A stretch of 5,193 nt of DNA. Source: Chloroflexi bacterium RBG_16_57_11. Lineage in GTDB: Bacteria > Chloroflexota > Anaerolineae > Anaerolineales > UBA4823. The stretch is from NCBI GenBank assembly GCA_001795165.1, contig MGNS01000062.1, forward strand, positions 36,856-42,048. Direction: 5' to 3'. The notes beneath the pieces were generated by a model. That model did not search any database, was not told the origin of the DNA, and saw only the letters and a program-made list of their open reading frames with translations. The translations under genes were made by a program, and so were the position numbers. Below are positions 1 through 5,110 of this stretch, piece by piece; position 1 is the stretch's first letter; every line of letters starts with the position of its first letter.

Positions 1-94
1 CGACTTTCCTGAAGGGGAAGACGATGACGAAGATTGGTATGAAGAGTATGATCTTGAAGACGACGAAATATACGAAGAGGATGATGAGGAGTAA
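1..94 (+). CDS. C-terminal end of an unidentified protein with a highly acidic tail (5' end outside window)
   Basis: An open frame enters from the left edge (first whole codon at 2) and stops at TAA 92-94. The 30 visible residues contain 10 Asp and 11 Glu, no Lys, Arg or His, and a few aromatics (one Trp, three Tyr, one Phe). This is an acidic, probably disordered tail that ends in DDEE. Such tails occur on many unrelated proteins, for example nucleic-acid-binding or ribosome-associated ones, so the function cannot be read from this fragment. The last codons double as the Shine-Dalgarno site of the next gene, which starts 5 bases after the stop. That spacing suggests a common transcript. Coding is supported by this gene-to-gene packing, but low-complexity GA-rich sequence could also stay open by chance. 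Confidence 0.7.
   Translation, partial: DFPEGEDDDEDWYEEYDLEDDEIYEEDDEE
86..91 (+). promoter_or_regulatory. Shine-Dalgarno site for the TTG start at 100
   Basis: GAGGAG lies 8 bases before TTG 100-102 and inside the last codons of the upstream acidic-tail gene. No ATG or GTG nearby fits the permease N-terminus, so this site decides the TTG start. Confidence 0.65.
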
Positions 95-99
95 GCTTA

Positions 100-504
100 T
101 TGAGCGAGCTTCTCAGCTTGTTTACGAATATTCTACTGCCTATCTTCCTCATAGTTGCAGCAGGCTTCCTGTTTGGCCGATACACCGGAATTAGCTCGCG
201 TCCCCTTTCCCAGCTTGTTTTTCACCTCTTCAGTCCATGTCTGTTGTTCACCTTACTGACTCAGAACCGGTTAAGTGGCAATGAAATTTCGCGGGTGATG
301 CTCTTCGCCACGATATTTATACTGGTGATCGGGAGCCTGACATGGGTGTTTGGTCGTAGCTTCCGCCTTGAGCGACGCGTGCTGGCAGGGGTGATGCTTT
401 CGACAATGTTTATGAATGCAGGAAATTTCGGCCTGCCGGTCGTCTTGTTTGCTTTGCTCACACCACTCACCCTAACCCCCTTGATGGCCTTGCTAGGAGC
501 CTGA
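100..504 (+). CDS. AEC-family (auxin efflux carrier-like) permease, apparently internally deleted
   Basis: The product is a 134-residue hydrophobic protein starting at TTG. Family members are inner-membrane transporters of about 300 residues and 10 helices; bacterial ones have been linked to export or exchange of small organic acids and other metabolites. Here helices are visible at about residues 6-26, 36-54, 66-84 and 93-118. Residues 106-113 read NAGNFGLP, the Asn/Gly/Pro signature of the fourth helix. The fifth helix, the central loop and nearly all of the second repeat are missing. Directly after VVLFA (about 118) the sequence runs TPLTLTPLMALLGA and stops, which resembles the usual extreme C-terminus of the family. 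I infer an in-frame deletion of roughly 160-170 residues near bases 451-465, and the product is unlikely to transport. A bare truncation or an assembly collapse are the alternatives. The next gene starts one base after the stop, so operon structure is preserved. The family call is fairly sure; the deletion is inferred from memory of the family. Confidence 0.75.
   Translation: MSELLSLFTNILLPIFLIVAAGFLFGRYTGISSRPLSQLVFHLFSPCLLFTLLTQNRLSGNEISRVMLFATIFILVIGSLTWVFGRSFRLERRVLAGVMLSTMFMNAGNFGLPVVLFALLTPLTLTPLMALLGA
495..499 (+). promoter_or_regulatory. Shine-Dalgarno site for the peptidase gene, inside the permease 3' end
   Basis: AGGAG lies 6 bases before ATG 506-508 and overlaps the last codons of the permease gene. 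With the stop at 502-504, ribosomes ending the permease finish on top of this site, an arrangement typical of translational coupling. Confidence 0.65.
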
Positions 505-505
505 G

Positions 506-1744
506 ATGCATTCCCGGATCCTTGCAGCCTGGTTGATTTTCACCTCCGCTGTAACCTTCATGTCGCAGCCGACCTATGCACAACAAAAGGTCGTCAGGAG
601 CTGGGTAGAATACAAATTTGGTGAACAAATCACTTTCAATACCGAGATAAAATCCCCTTCACCGATCGAGACCGCGGTTATCTTTTTTCAGGCGCTAAAC
701 GATACACACACCAACGTTGGCCTGGGGAGGGTCGAACATATAGAAGACGACCTGTATCGGCTCAGTTATACCCACCCGCTCAAAGATTACCGGTTACGAT
801 CCTTCACGCGAGTCGATTATCATTGGGAATTAACCAACTCCGAGGAAGATAAACAACAGTTGGCCATAAACAGCTTCGATTATGTTGATAACCGCTATCG
901 ATGGAACTCACTGGAGGAAAAACCTTTCAAGGTTTATTGGTTCGATGAGACGGGCAATGTCAAGTTCGCCCAATCCGTGATTGATGCAGCCCAAGCCGGG
1001 TACAAAAATGCGGACGATTTGTTGCCTGTGACGATCCCCAATGATTCGCTTGATATCTATGTTTATCCAGACTCTGAGAGCATGCACGAAGTCCTTCAGC
1101 AGAATAATCAGGATTGGGTCGCCGGGCACGCTGATGCTGATCTTGGGGTGATCGTGGTCACTTTGCCGCCGGGACCAGATCAGAAATTGCTGATCGACCA
1201 GCGCATCCCACATGAGCTCATGCATATTCTCGTGTACCAGTATACTGATCCCGGATATAAAAACCTGCCCACCTGGTTGAATGAGGGTCTGGCCTCCCAG
1301 GTTGAGCTTTACCCCAACAGCGATTATCCAGTACTGCTGGAAGATGCAGTAAAACGTGAGGCACTGATCCCGATGATCTCGTTATGCCAGACTTTCCCAC
1401 GAGATGCGTCCAGAGCGTTGCTGTCGTACGCTCAAGCTGCTTCATTCACGAAATATCTGTACAGCACATTTGGCACTACCGGACTGGTCGACCTGGTCAG
1501 AGCGTACGCAAATGGTCTGGATTGCCAGCGCGGTGCTCAGCAAGCTTTGGGGCAAAGCCTGACCCAACTGGAGCGCGGCTGGCGCAGCGATGTACTGTCG
1601 ATAGACACCGTACAGGCAGCGATTAATAACCTGCTCCCCTGGGTGATCTTACTGTTGGCCGTCTTGGCCGTGCCGGTAGTCATTGCCGTACGCCACCTGC
1701 GCGATCGCCCAAATACCGCACCCGCTGAACAGCGCAATACATGA
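506..1744 (+). CDS. Secreted, membrane-anchored zinc metallopeptidase (MA-like, gluzincin type)
   Basis: The product is a 412-residue protein predicted to hydrolyse peptide bonds outside the cytoplasmic membrane; the substrate is unknown. Residues 1-25 form a signal peptide (Arg at 4, hydrophobic core, likely cut after TYA at 25). About 30-130 is a segment with no recognised motif, probably a beta-rich accessory domain. The catalytic part carries HELMH at 236-240, where His236 and His240 would bind zinc and Glu237 act as general base. WLNEGLA at 257-263 supplies Glu260 as third zinc ligand 20 residues later, the gluzincin spacing seen in peptidase MA-like proteins. The segment YAQAASFTKYL near 308-318 is also typical of the family. 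One transmembrane helix lies at about 377-396, followed by Arg-rich residues, so the protein should be anchored by its C-terminus with the catalytic domain outside. ATG is preceded by AGGAG at 6 bases. The start lies one base after the permease stop, so translation is probably coupled. Class is sure, cleavage target unknown. Confidence 0.88.
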   Translation: MHSRILAAWLIFTSAVTFMSQPTYAQQKVVRSWVEYKFGEQITFNTEIKSPSPIETAVIFFQALNDTHTNVGLGRVEHIEDDLYRLSYTHPLKDYRLRSFTRVDYHWELTNSEEDKQQLAINSFDYVDNRYRWNSLEEKPFKVYWFDETGNVKFAQSVIDAAQAGYKNADDLLPVTIPNDSLDIYVYPDSESMHEVLQQNNQDWVAGHADADLGVIVVTLPPGPDQKLLIDQRIPHELMHILVYQYTDPGYKNLPTWLNEGLASQVELYPNSDYPVLLEDAVKREALIPMISLCQTFPRDASRALLSYAQAASFTKYLYSTFGTTGLVDLVRAYANGLDCQRGAQQALGQSLTQLERGWRSDVLSIDTVQAAINNLLPWVILLLAVLAVPVVIAVRHLRDRPNTAPAEQRNT

Positions 1745-1804
1745 ACGCAACCGTACAGCTTTAAAGCCAAGTAAACAGATGACCGATGCATTTGGTGACA
1801 GATC

Positions 1805-2104
1805 ATGGTCGAGAACAAGCCTCCTTCCTCACGCCTGCATGCTACCGTCGAAGGACGCGTTCAGGGAGTTAGCTACCGAGCTTTCGTAGAGCATCATGCC
1901 TATTTGCTCCGGCTGACCGGCTGGGTGCGCAACCGCTGGGATGGGACAGTCGAAGTCCTGGCCGAGGGGGAACCCGGTGAGCTCGAAAAGCTGCTCGCTG
2001 CACTGTATCGCGGTCCACGAGCCGCGGACGTTTCTAATATTCAATTAGAATGGCAACCTGCCACGGGGGAATTCAGCAGTTTCTCCGTGCGGATGACCGG
2101 CTAA
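1805..2104 (+). CDS. acyP: Acylphosphatase
   Basis: This 99-residue protein has the usual size of the small cytosolic enzyme that hydrolyses the carboxyl-phosphate bond of acyl phosphates such as acetyl phosphate or 1,3-bisphosphoglycerate. The phosphate-binding loop reads GRVQGVSYR at 17-25, with catalytic Arg25. The second catalytic residue, Asn43, lies in GWVRNRWDGTVEV at 39-51. The common form of the first motif is GRVQGVGFR, so Ser23-Tyr24 is a mild variant. The middle GEPGELEKLLAALYRGP follows the family pattern, and the chain ends soon after the final beta strand, as expected for full length. ATG 1805 has GGTGA 6 bases upstream, a modest ribosome site. Sixty bases separate it from the peptidase gene. 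I see no convincing promoter or terminator in that gap, so it may be cotranscribed. It is convergent with radC. Confidence 0.95.
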   Translation: MVENKPPSSRLHATVEGRVQGVSYRAFVEHHAYLLRLTGWVRNRWDGTVEVLAEGEPGELEKLLAALYRGPRAADVSNIQLEWQPATGEFSSFSVRMTG

Positions 2105-2157
2105 GGCTTTAGACTGCTCATCCAGAGATGCTCAAATCCTAAGCGAGCTGAGCCGGA

Positions 2158-2862
2158 TCAAACACCAAAGCCCAGGCCACGCTCTTTCAACGACACCCAG
2201 CGCCCGTGCCCGATCACCAGATGATCAAGAACATCGATATCGAGAAGCTTACCCGCCTGGACGATCGCCCGCGTCAGCGCCACATCATCCGGGCTGGGAG
2301 CGGGATCGCCACTGGGATGGTTGTGCACGACAATGATGCTCGATGCGTTTCGACGCACTGCGGCTTTGAACAACTCACCCACGCGGACCTGCGAAGATGA
2401 GACTGAGCCACGGTAAAGCGTGACGGTGTCCACTACCCGGTTACGCACGTCCAGCAAAATAATGCGCAGCTCTTCCTGTTCCAAAGCGCTCATTTCATAG
2501 ATCAACAGGCTTGCAGCATCCCCCGGGCTATGGATTGCCGGCCGATCTTCAGGGGATTCCAACAGCAAGCGGCGGCCCAATTCGATGGCGGCTTTGATTT
2601 GGGCGGCTTTGGCTGTGCCGATGCCATGCTGTTTGCACACTTCGTCGAACTCTGCGCGGTGGATGCCGGAAAGCCCGCCGAGCTCTTGCAAGAGGCGCTG
2701 CCCAACCTGCACGGCGTTTTCCCCCGGCACACCTACACGCAAAAGAATCGCCAACAGTTCAGCAGTGCTTAATGCCTGTGGGCCGACTTTTGCGAGACGC
2801 TCGCGTGGTCGCTCCGAAACCTCCAGGTCGGTGATACGGTAGGCTGCAGATTGCTCTTTCAA
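2158..2862 (-). CDS. radC: RadC family protein (JAMM/MPN+ domain)
   Basis: The product has 234 residues, close to the family's usual 220-230. The N-terminal UPF0758 region begins YRITDLEVSERPRERL (8-23) and continues through LSTAELLAILL (31-41). A helix-hairpin-helix-like segment follows at about 64-98, including GIGTAKAAQIKAA. The C-terminal JAMM domain carries Glu163 in RVGELFKAA. Its metal-binding signature is at 180-193, with His180, His182, Ser190 and Asp193 in HNHPSGDPAPSPDD. All expected ligands are present, so the fold should be metal-competent. The original E. coli DNA-repair assignment has been disputed, and the biochemical role of chromosomal RadC remains unsettled. The start is TTG at 2860-2862, supported by AAGGAG 6 bases upstream; no ATG occurs near the conserved N-terminus. 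The gene stands alone, convergent with acyP across 53 bases and divergent from the zinc-ribbon gene. Confidence 0.95.
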   Translation of the reverse strand: MKEQSAAYRITDLEVSERPRERLAKVGPQALSTAELLAILLRVGVPGENAVQVGQRLLQELGGLSGIHRAEFDEVCKQHGIGTAKAAQIKAAIELGRRLLLESPEDRPAIHSPGDAASLLIYEMSALEQEELRIILLDVRNRVVDTVTLYRGSVSSSQVRVGELFKAAVRRNASSIIVVHNHPSGDPAPSPDDVALTRAIVQAGKLLDIDVLDHLVIGHGRWVSLKERGLGFGV

Positions 2863-2868
2863 GTGGCT

Positions 2869-2874
2869 CTCCTT
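2869..2874 (-). promoter_or_regulatory. Shine-Dalgarno site fixing the radC TTG start
   Basis: Read on the minus strand this is AAGGAG, 6 bases before TTG 2862-2860. It is a near-perfect anti-Shine-Dalgarno match at good spacing, which supports TTG as the real start. Confidence 0.75.
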
Positions 2875-2916
2875 TTACGGTTCAGGGTCGACAACCGATA
2901 ACTCTGAGCAACCTCA

Positions 2917-2922
2917 ACTATA
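2917..2922 (-). promoter_or_regulatory. Candidate -10 box for radC
   Basis: The minus strand reads TATAGT here, one mismatch from TATAAT, about 55 bases before the radC start. The best -35 is weak (TTGCGC at 18 bases spacing). The position suits a short leader, but the match alone is poor evidence. Confidence 0.35.
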
Positions 2923-3058
2923 CAATAAGTCAAACACAGGCGCAAGTCACCCAGGGTATTCACAAAGTCGTAATCTGGCGATTGAAATCACCGCAACAAG
3001 GGCACAAAGCCTTCTGGGTTTGCATCCGCCCCAACCGGAAACAGAAACGGGACAACCA

Positions 3059-3067
3059 TGCTATAAT
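3059..3067 (+). promoter_or_regulatory. Extended -10 promoter for the zinc-ribbon gene
   Basis: TGCTATAAT combines a perfect TATAAT (3062-3067) with the TG of an extended -10 element, which can work without a -35 box. No good -35 is visible at 16-18 bases. Transcription would begin near 3074, leaving about 13 leader bases that hold the Shine-Dalgarno site. It lies inside the longer open frame that begins at 2982, which argues that translation starts at 3087. Confidence 0.7.
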
Positions 3068-3076
3068 CTGCCCAAC

Positions 3077-3082
3077 GGAGAG
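3077..3082 (+). promoter_or_regulatory. Shine-Dalgarno site for the start at 3087
   Basis: GGAGAG lies just upstream of ATG 3087-3089, with its GGAG core 6 bases away. It favours this start over the upstream in-frame ATG at 2982, which has no such site and would precede the promoter. Confidence 0.65.
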
Positions 3083-3086
3083 CCGT

Positions 3087-3620
3087 ATGGACTTTGACCC
3101 TGCTTCGCTGAGCAATTTCATGCTGTTTATCGCCGCCTGGGGAGGAGCGTTCATTGCTGCGCTGTGGCTGAGCCTGGTGATATGGTCTTACCGGGATATC
3201 CGGCAGCGCGCCCGCGACCCCCTTGCGCGGATCCTGGCCGTGCTGGTTGTTGCGGTGCTGTTCTTACCCGGAATTGTGATCTACCTGATCCTGCGCCCAC
3301 CACGCACGCTGGAAGAGGAATACCAGCACTCGCTCGAGGAAGAGGCGTTGTTGCAATCCATCGAAGAGAGCTCGCTTTGTCCCGGCTGTGGCAGGCGGAC
3401 CAAAGAAAACTGGACGGTGTGTCCAAACTGCCTTACCAAGCTGCGCAAAGCGTGTCACCAATGCGGCAAGCTGATGGAGTTACCCTGGAACCTGTGCCCC
3501 TACTGCGGGACACCGGCACCGGGGATGCGCCGGGAGGTTCTGACGATCGATGAAGCGTTACACACGATTCCGCCAGAGGTCGCAGAAGCGCCAGCGCCGG
3601 AGGGAGTAGAAGCCAGCTGA
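3087..3620 (+). CDS. Small membrane protein with a C-terminal double zinc ribbon
   Basis: From ATG 3087 the product has 177 residues. Two hydrophobic helices lie at about 11-33 and 47-69, joined by the basic loop RDIRQRARDPLAR. An acidic linker of helical character follows (about 74-96, rich in Glu). Next come four Cys pairs: CPGC at 98-101, CPNC at 112-115, CHQC at 123-126 and CPYC at 137-140. This is the double zinc-ribbon (DZR) pattern, able to bind two zinc ions. The tail is Pro/Ala/Glu-rich. Positive residues in the loop suggest both termini face away from the loop side; by the positive-inside rule the loop would be cytoplasmic and the ribbons outside, but zinc ribbons are normally cytoplasmic, so the topology is unresolved. 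The domain may bind protein or nucleic acid; no function is assigned. The gene is monocistronic, with its own promoter, and convergent with eno. A start at 2982 would add 35 residues with no membrane or zinc motif, and I reject it. Confidence 0.8.
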   Translation: MDFDPASLSNFMLFIAAWGGAFIAALWLSLVIWSYRDIRQRARDPLARILAVLVVAVLFLPGIVIYLILRPPRTLEEEYQHSLEEEALLQSIEESSLCPGCGRRTKENWTVCPNCLTKLRKACHQCGKLMELPWNLCPYCGTPAPGMRREVLTIDEALHTIPPEVAEAPAPEGVEAS

Positions 3621-3645
3621 AGCGTCTACATCAGCACCCGCTTCA
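3618..3645. repeat. Inverted repeat joining the stop codons of two convergent genes (possible bidirectional terminator)
   Basis: TGAAGCG (3618-3624) and CGCTTCA (3639-3645) form a perfect 7-bp inverted repeat with a 14-base loop. The left arm begins with the zinc-ribbon gene's TGA, and the right arm ends in eno's TGA read on the minus strand. A stem could form in either transcript. There is no T-run on either side, so it is not a classical intrinsic terminator. It could still mark or protect 3' ends, or be chance. Confidence 0.4.
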
Positions 3646-4932
3646 ACGCCGTAACGCGGCCCAACCGGCGTAACCCGCCGAATCGCCTAGAAGCTCCTCA
3701 ATGCGCAAGAGCTGGTTATATTTCGCCACACGGTCAGAGCGAGCCGGGGCGCCGGTCTTGATCTGACCCATGTTCAGCGCTACCGCCAGGTCGGCAATGG
3801 TGGAGTCTTCGGTCTCACCAGAGCGGTGTGAGGTGACCGCCCGCCAACCAGCCCGGTGACAGGTCTCGACCGCTTCAATAGTTTCGGTTAATGAGCCGAT
3901 CTGGTTCAGCTTAACCAGCAGGGCATTGGCAGCCTTATCCTTAATCGCCCGGCGGACGCGCTCGGGGTTGGTCACCAGCAGGTCATCACCGACAATCTGG
4001 ATGCGGTCACCCAGCTCCTTGACCATGAGCTGCCAGCCGCTCCAGTCATCTTGAGCCAGGCCATCCTCGATTGAAACGATGGGATACTGGTCTACCCAGG
4101 ACTTCCAGAAAGATACCATTTCTTCGCTGGTCAGCTTTCGGCCTTCCTTGCGTAAATTGTAGAGCCGGGTATCCTCCTCGTAAAGCTCGGAAGCCGCCGG
4201 GTCAAGAGCGATGCTTACCTGCTCGCCCGCCTTGTAACCCGCTTTGCTGATGGCCTCCAGGATCACCTCCACGGCCTCGGAATTAGCTTTCAACGCCGGA
4301 GCATACCCACCCTCATCACCGACCAGAGCGGTATAACCGCGGGATTTGAGAACGGACTTCAGGGAATGGTAGATCTCAGCGCCCCAGCGCAGGCCCTCGG
4401 CAAAGGATTCGGCGCCAAGGGGCATGACCATGAACTCCTGAGCGTCGGTGGATTGCCAGCCAGTGTGTGCGCCGCCGTTCAAGATATTCATCATCGGCAC
4501 CGGCAGGATGTGGGCGTAAACGCCGCCGATATAGCGAAAAAGCGGCAGATCAAGGGCGCTTGCAGCGGCTTTTGCGACTGCCAGGCTGGCACCCAGGATG
4601 GCATTGGCACCGAACTTAGACTTGTTGGGCGTACCGTCCAATTCGATCAGCATTTCATCGATAGCTTTCTGTTCCAGAGCATCCCAACCGATCAAGGCAT
4701 CGGCAATCTCACCATTGACATTCTCAACCGCCGTCTGCACACCTTTACCCAGGTAGCGAGACTTGTCGCCATCGCGCAGTTCGAGAGCTTCGTGCACACC
4801 GGTCGAAGCACCGGATGGGACAGCAGCTCGACCAGTGGAGCCATCCATCAAGTAAATATCGACTTCCACAGTCGGATTGCCGCGCGAGTCCAGGATCTCT
4901 CGCCCAATGACATCTTCAATAATTGTATCCAT
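3643..4932 (-). CDS. eno: Enolase (phosphopyruvate hydratase)
   Basis: Enolase reversibly converts 2-phosphoglycerate to phosphoenolpyruvate in glycolysis and gluconeogenesis, in the cytosol, and needs Mg2+. The 429-residue length is full size. The N-terminal domain carries LDSRGNPTVEV (14-24) and the mobile loop PSGASTG (39-45). In the TIM-barrel domain the Mg ligands are Asp244, Glu289 (SIEDGL) and Asp316 (VGDDL). The catalytic acid/base residues are Glu207 in GDEGG and Lys341 in KLNQIG. Substrate contacts are His156, Glu166, Arg370-Ser371 (SHRSGETED) and Lys392 (QIKTGAP). All are present, so the enzyme should be active. The stretch from His156 to Glu166 (HTGWQSTDAQE) is one residue longer than in the E. 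coli or yeast enzymes. ATG 4932 is preceded by AGGTGA at 6 bases. The gene stands alone, convergent with the zinc-ribbon gene and divergent from the gene at the right edge. Confidence 0.98.
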   Translation of the reverse strand: MDTIIEDVIGREILDSRGNPTVEVDIYLMDGSTGRAAVPSGASTGVHEALELRDGDKSRYLGKGVQTAVENVNGEIADALIGWDALEQKAIDEMLIELDGTPNKSKFGANAILGASLAVAKAAASALDLPLFRYIGGVYAHILPVPMMNILNGGAHTGWQSTDAQEFMVMPLGAESFAEGLRWGAEIYHSLKSVLKSRGYTALVGDEGGYAPALKANSEAVEVILEAISKAGYKAGEQVSIALDPAASELYEEDTRLYNLRKEGRKLTSEEMVSFWKSWVDQYPIVSIEDGLAQDDWSGWQLMVKELGDRIQIVGDDLLVTNPERVRRAIKDKAANALLVKLNQIGSLTETIEAVETCHRAGWRAVTSHRSGETEDSTIADLAVALNMGQIKTGAPARSDRVAKYNQLLRIEELLGDSAGYAGWAALRR

Positions 4933-4967
4933 TTGGTTTCACCTCTTTTAGGATTCTTTTAGTTTTT

Positions 4968-4996
4968 TTTATTCTGCGGGGGCAGAAAATTTTCAA
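4968..4996 (-). promoter_or_regulatory. Candidate promoter for eno
   Basis: On the minus strand TTGAAA (4996-4991, one mismatch from TTGACA) is followed, after exactly 17 bases, by AATAAA (4973-4968, four of six matches to TATAAT). Transcription would start near 4961, giving a leader of about 30 bases that includes the Shine-Dalgarno site. An alternative -10, TATACT at 5031-5026, lacks a good -35 box. Confidence 0.45.
4972..4987. repeat. Operator-like inverted repeat within the eno promoter
   Basis: TTCTGC (4972-4977), a GGGG loop and GCAGAA (4982-4987) make a perfect 6-bp inverted repeat. It sits between the candidate -35 and -10 boxes of eno and overlaps the 10-bp palindrome GAAAATTTTC (4985-4994). 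No T-run follows the stem in either reading direction, so it is not a terminator. A repressor site is possible but unproven. Confidence 0.35.
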
Positions 4997-5026
4997 ATTG
5001 GTCTGTAGCAGCGAGCCAGCAGCAAG

Positions 5027-5032
5027 TATAAT
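5027..5032 (+). promoter_or_regulatory. Candidate -10 box for the right-edge gene
   Basis: A perfect TATAAT is present, but the -35 region is poor at 16-18 bases and there is no extended TG. Transcription would start near 5039, leaving about 70 bases before TTG 5111. The same bases read in reverse give TATACT, a possible minus-strand -10. Confidence 0.5.
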
Positions 5033-5099
5033 CCATTTCCACGGATGCGGAAGATGGACTTAAGTTCGTCCGGTCCTGCTTATCCGACGCAACCCATCC

Positions 5100-5104
5100 A
5101 GGAG
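5100..5104 (+). promoter_or_regulatory. Shine-Dalgarno site for the TTG start at 5111
   Basis: AGGAG lies 6 bases before TTG 5111-5113, the same spacing found for most other starts in the window. It favours TTG over the in-frame ATGs at 5045 and 5054, which lack a well-placed site. Confidence 0.55.
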
Positions 5105-5110
5105 AGACAG

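Noticed and set aside
100..504. A functional half-size transporter working as a dimer of single repeats
   Set aside because: Only four helices remain instead of the five of one repeat, and the end resembles the second repeat's C-terminus. Deletion fits better.
1758..1767. GCTTTAAAGC palindrome between the peptidase gene and acyP
   Set aside because: It is a single 10-bp palindrome with no loop, no T-run and no promoter context.
2105..2157. Possible terminator between acyP and radC (CCGGCT 2097-2102 with AGCCGG 2151-2156, and GCTCA/TGAGC)
   Set aside because: The stems are only 5-6 bp with loops of 14 to 48 bases and no T-run on either strand, no better than chance.
2530..2842. Plus-strand open frames opposite radC
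   Set aside because: They are antisense to conserved RadC codons and have no motif of their own.
2982..3086. Upstream ATG at 2982 for the zinc-ribbon gene
   Set aside because: It precedes the extended -10 promoter and has no Shine-Dalgarno site. The added 35 residues show no membrane or zinc motif.
3151..3553. Alternative frames on both strands within the zinc-ribbon gene
   Set aside because: They are out of frame with the Cys-pair domain and show Pro/Arg-rich low-meaning translation.
4366..4962. Long plus-strand open frame of 198 codons opposite eno
   Set aside because: It lies antisense to a clear full-length enolase, has no recognisable motif and is the usual by-product of a conserved coding strand.
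4961..4970. T-run next to the hairpin at 4972-4987 as an intrinsic terminator
   Set aside because: The T-run precedes the stem on the plus strand and reads as A's after it on the minus strand, so it has the wrong order for termination either way.
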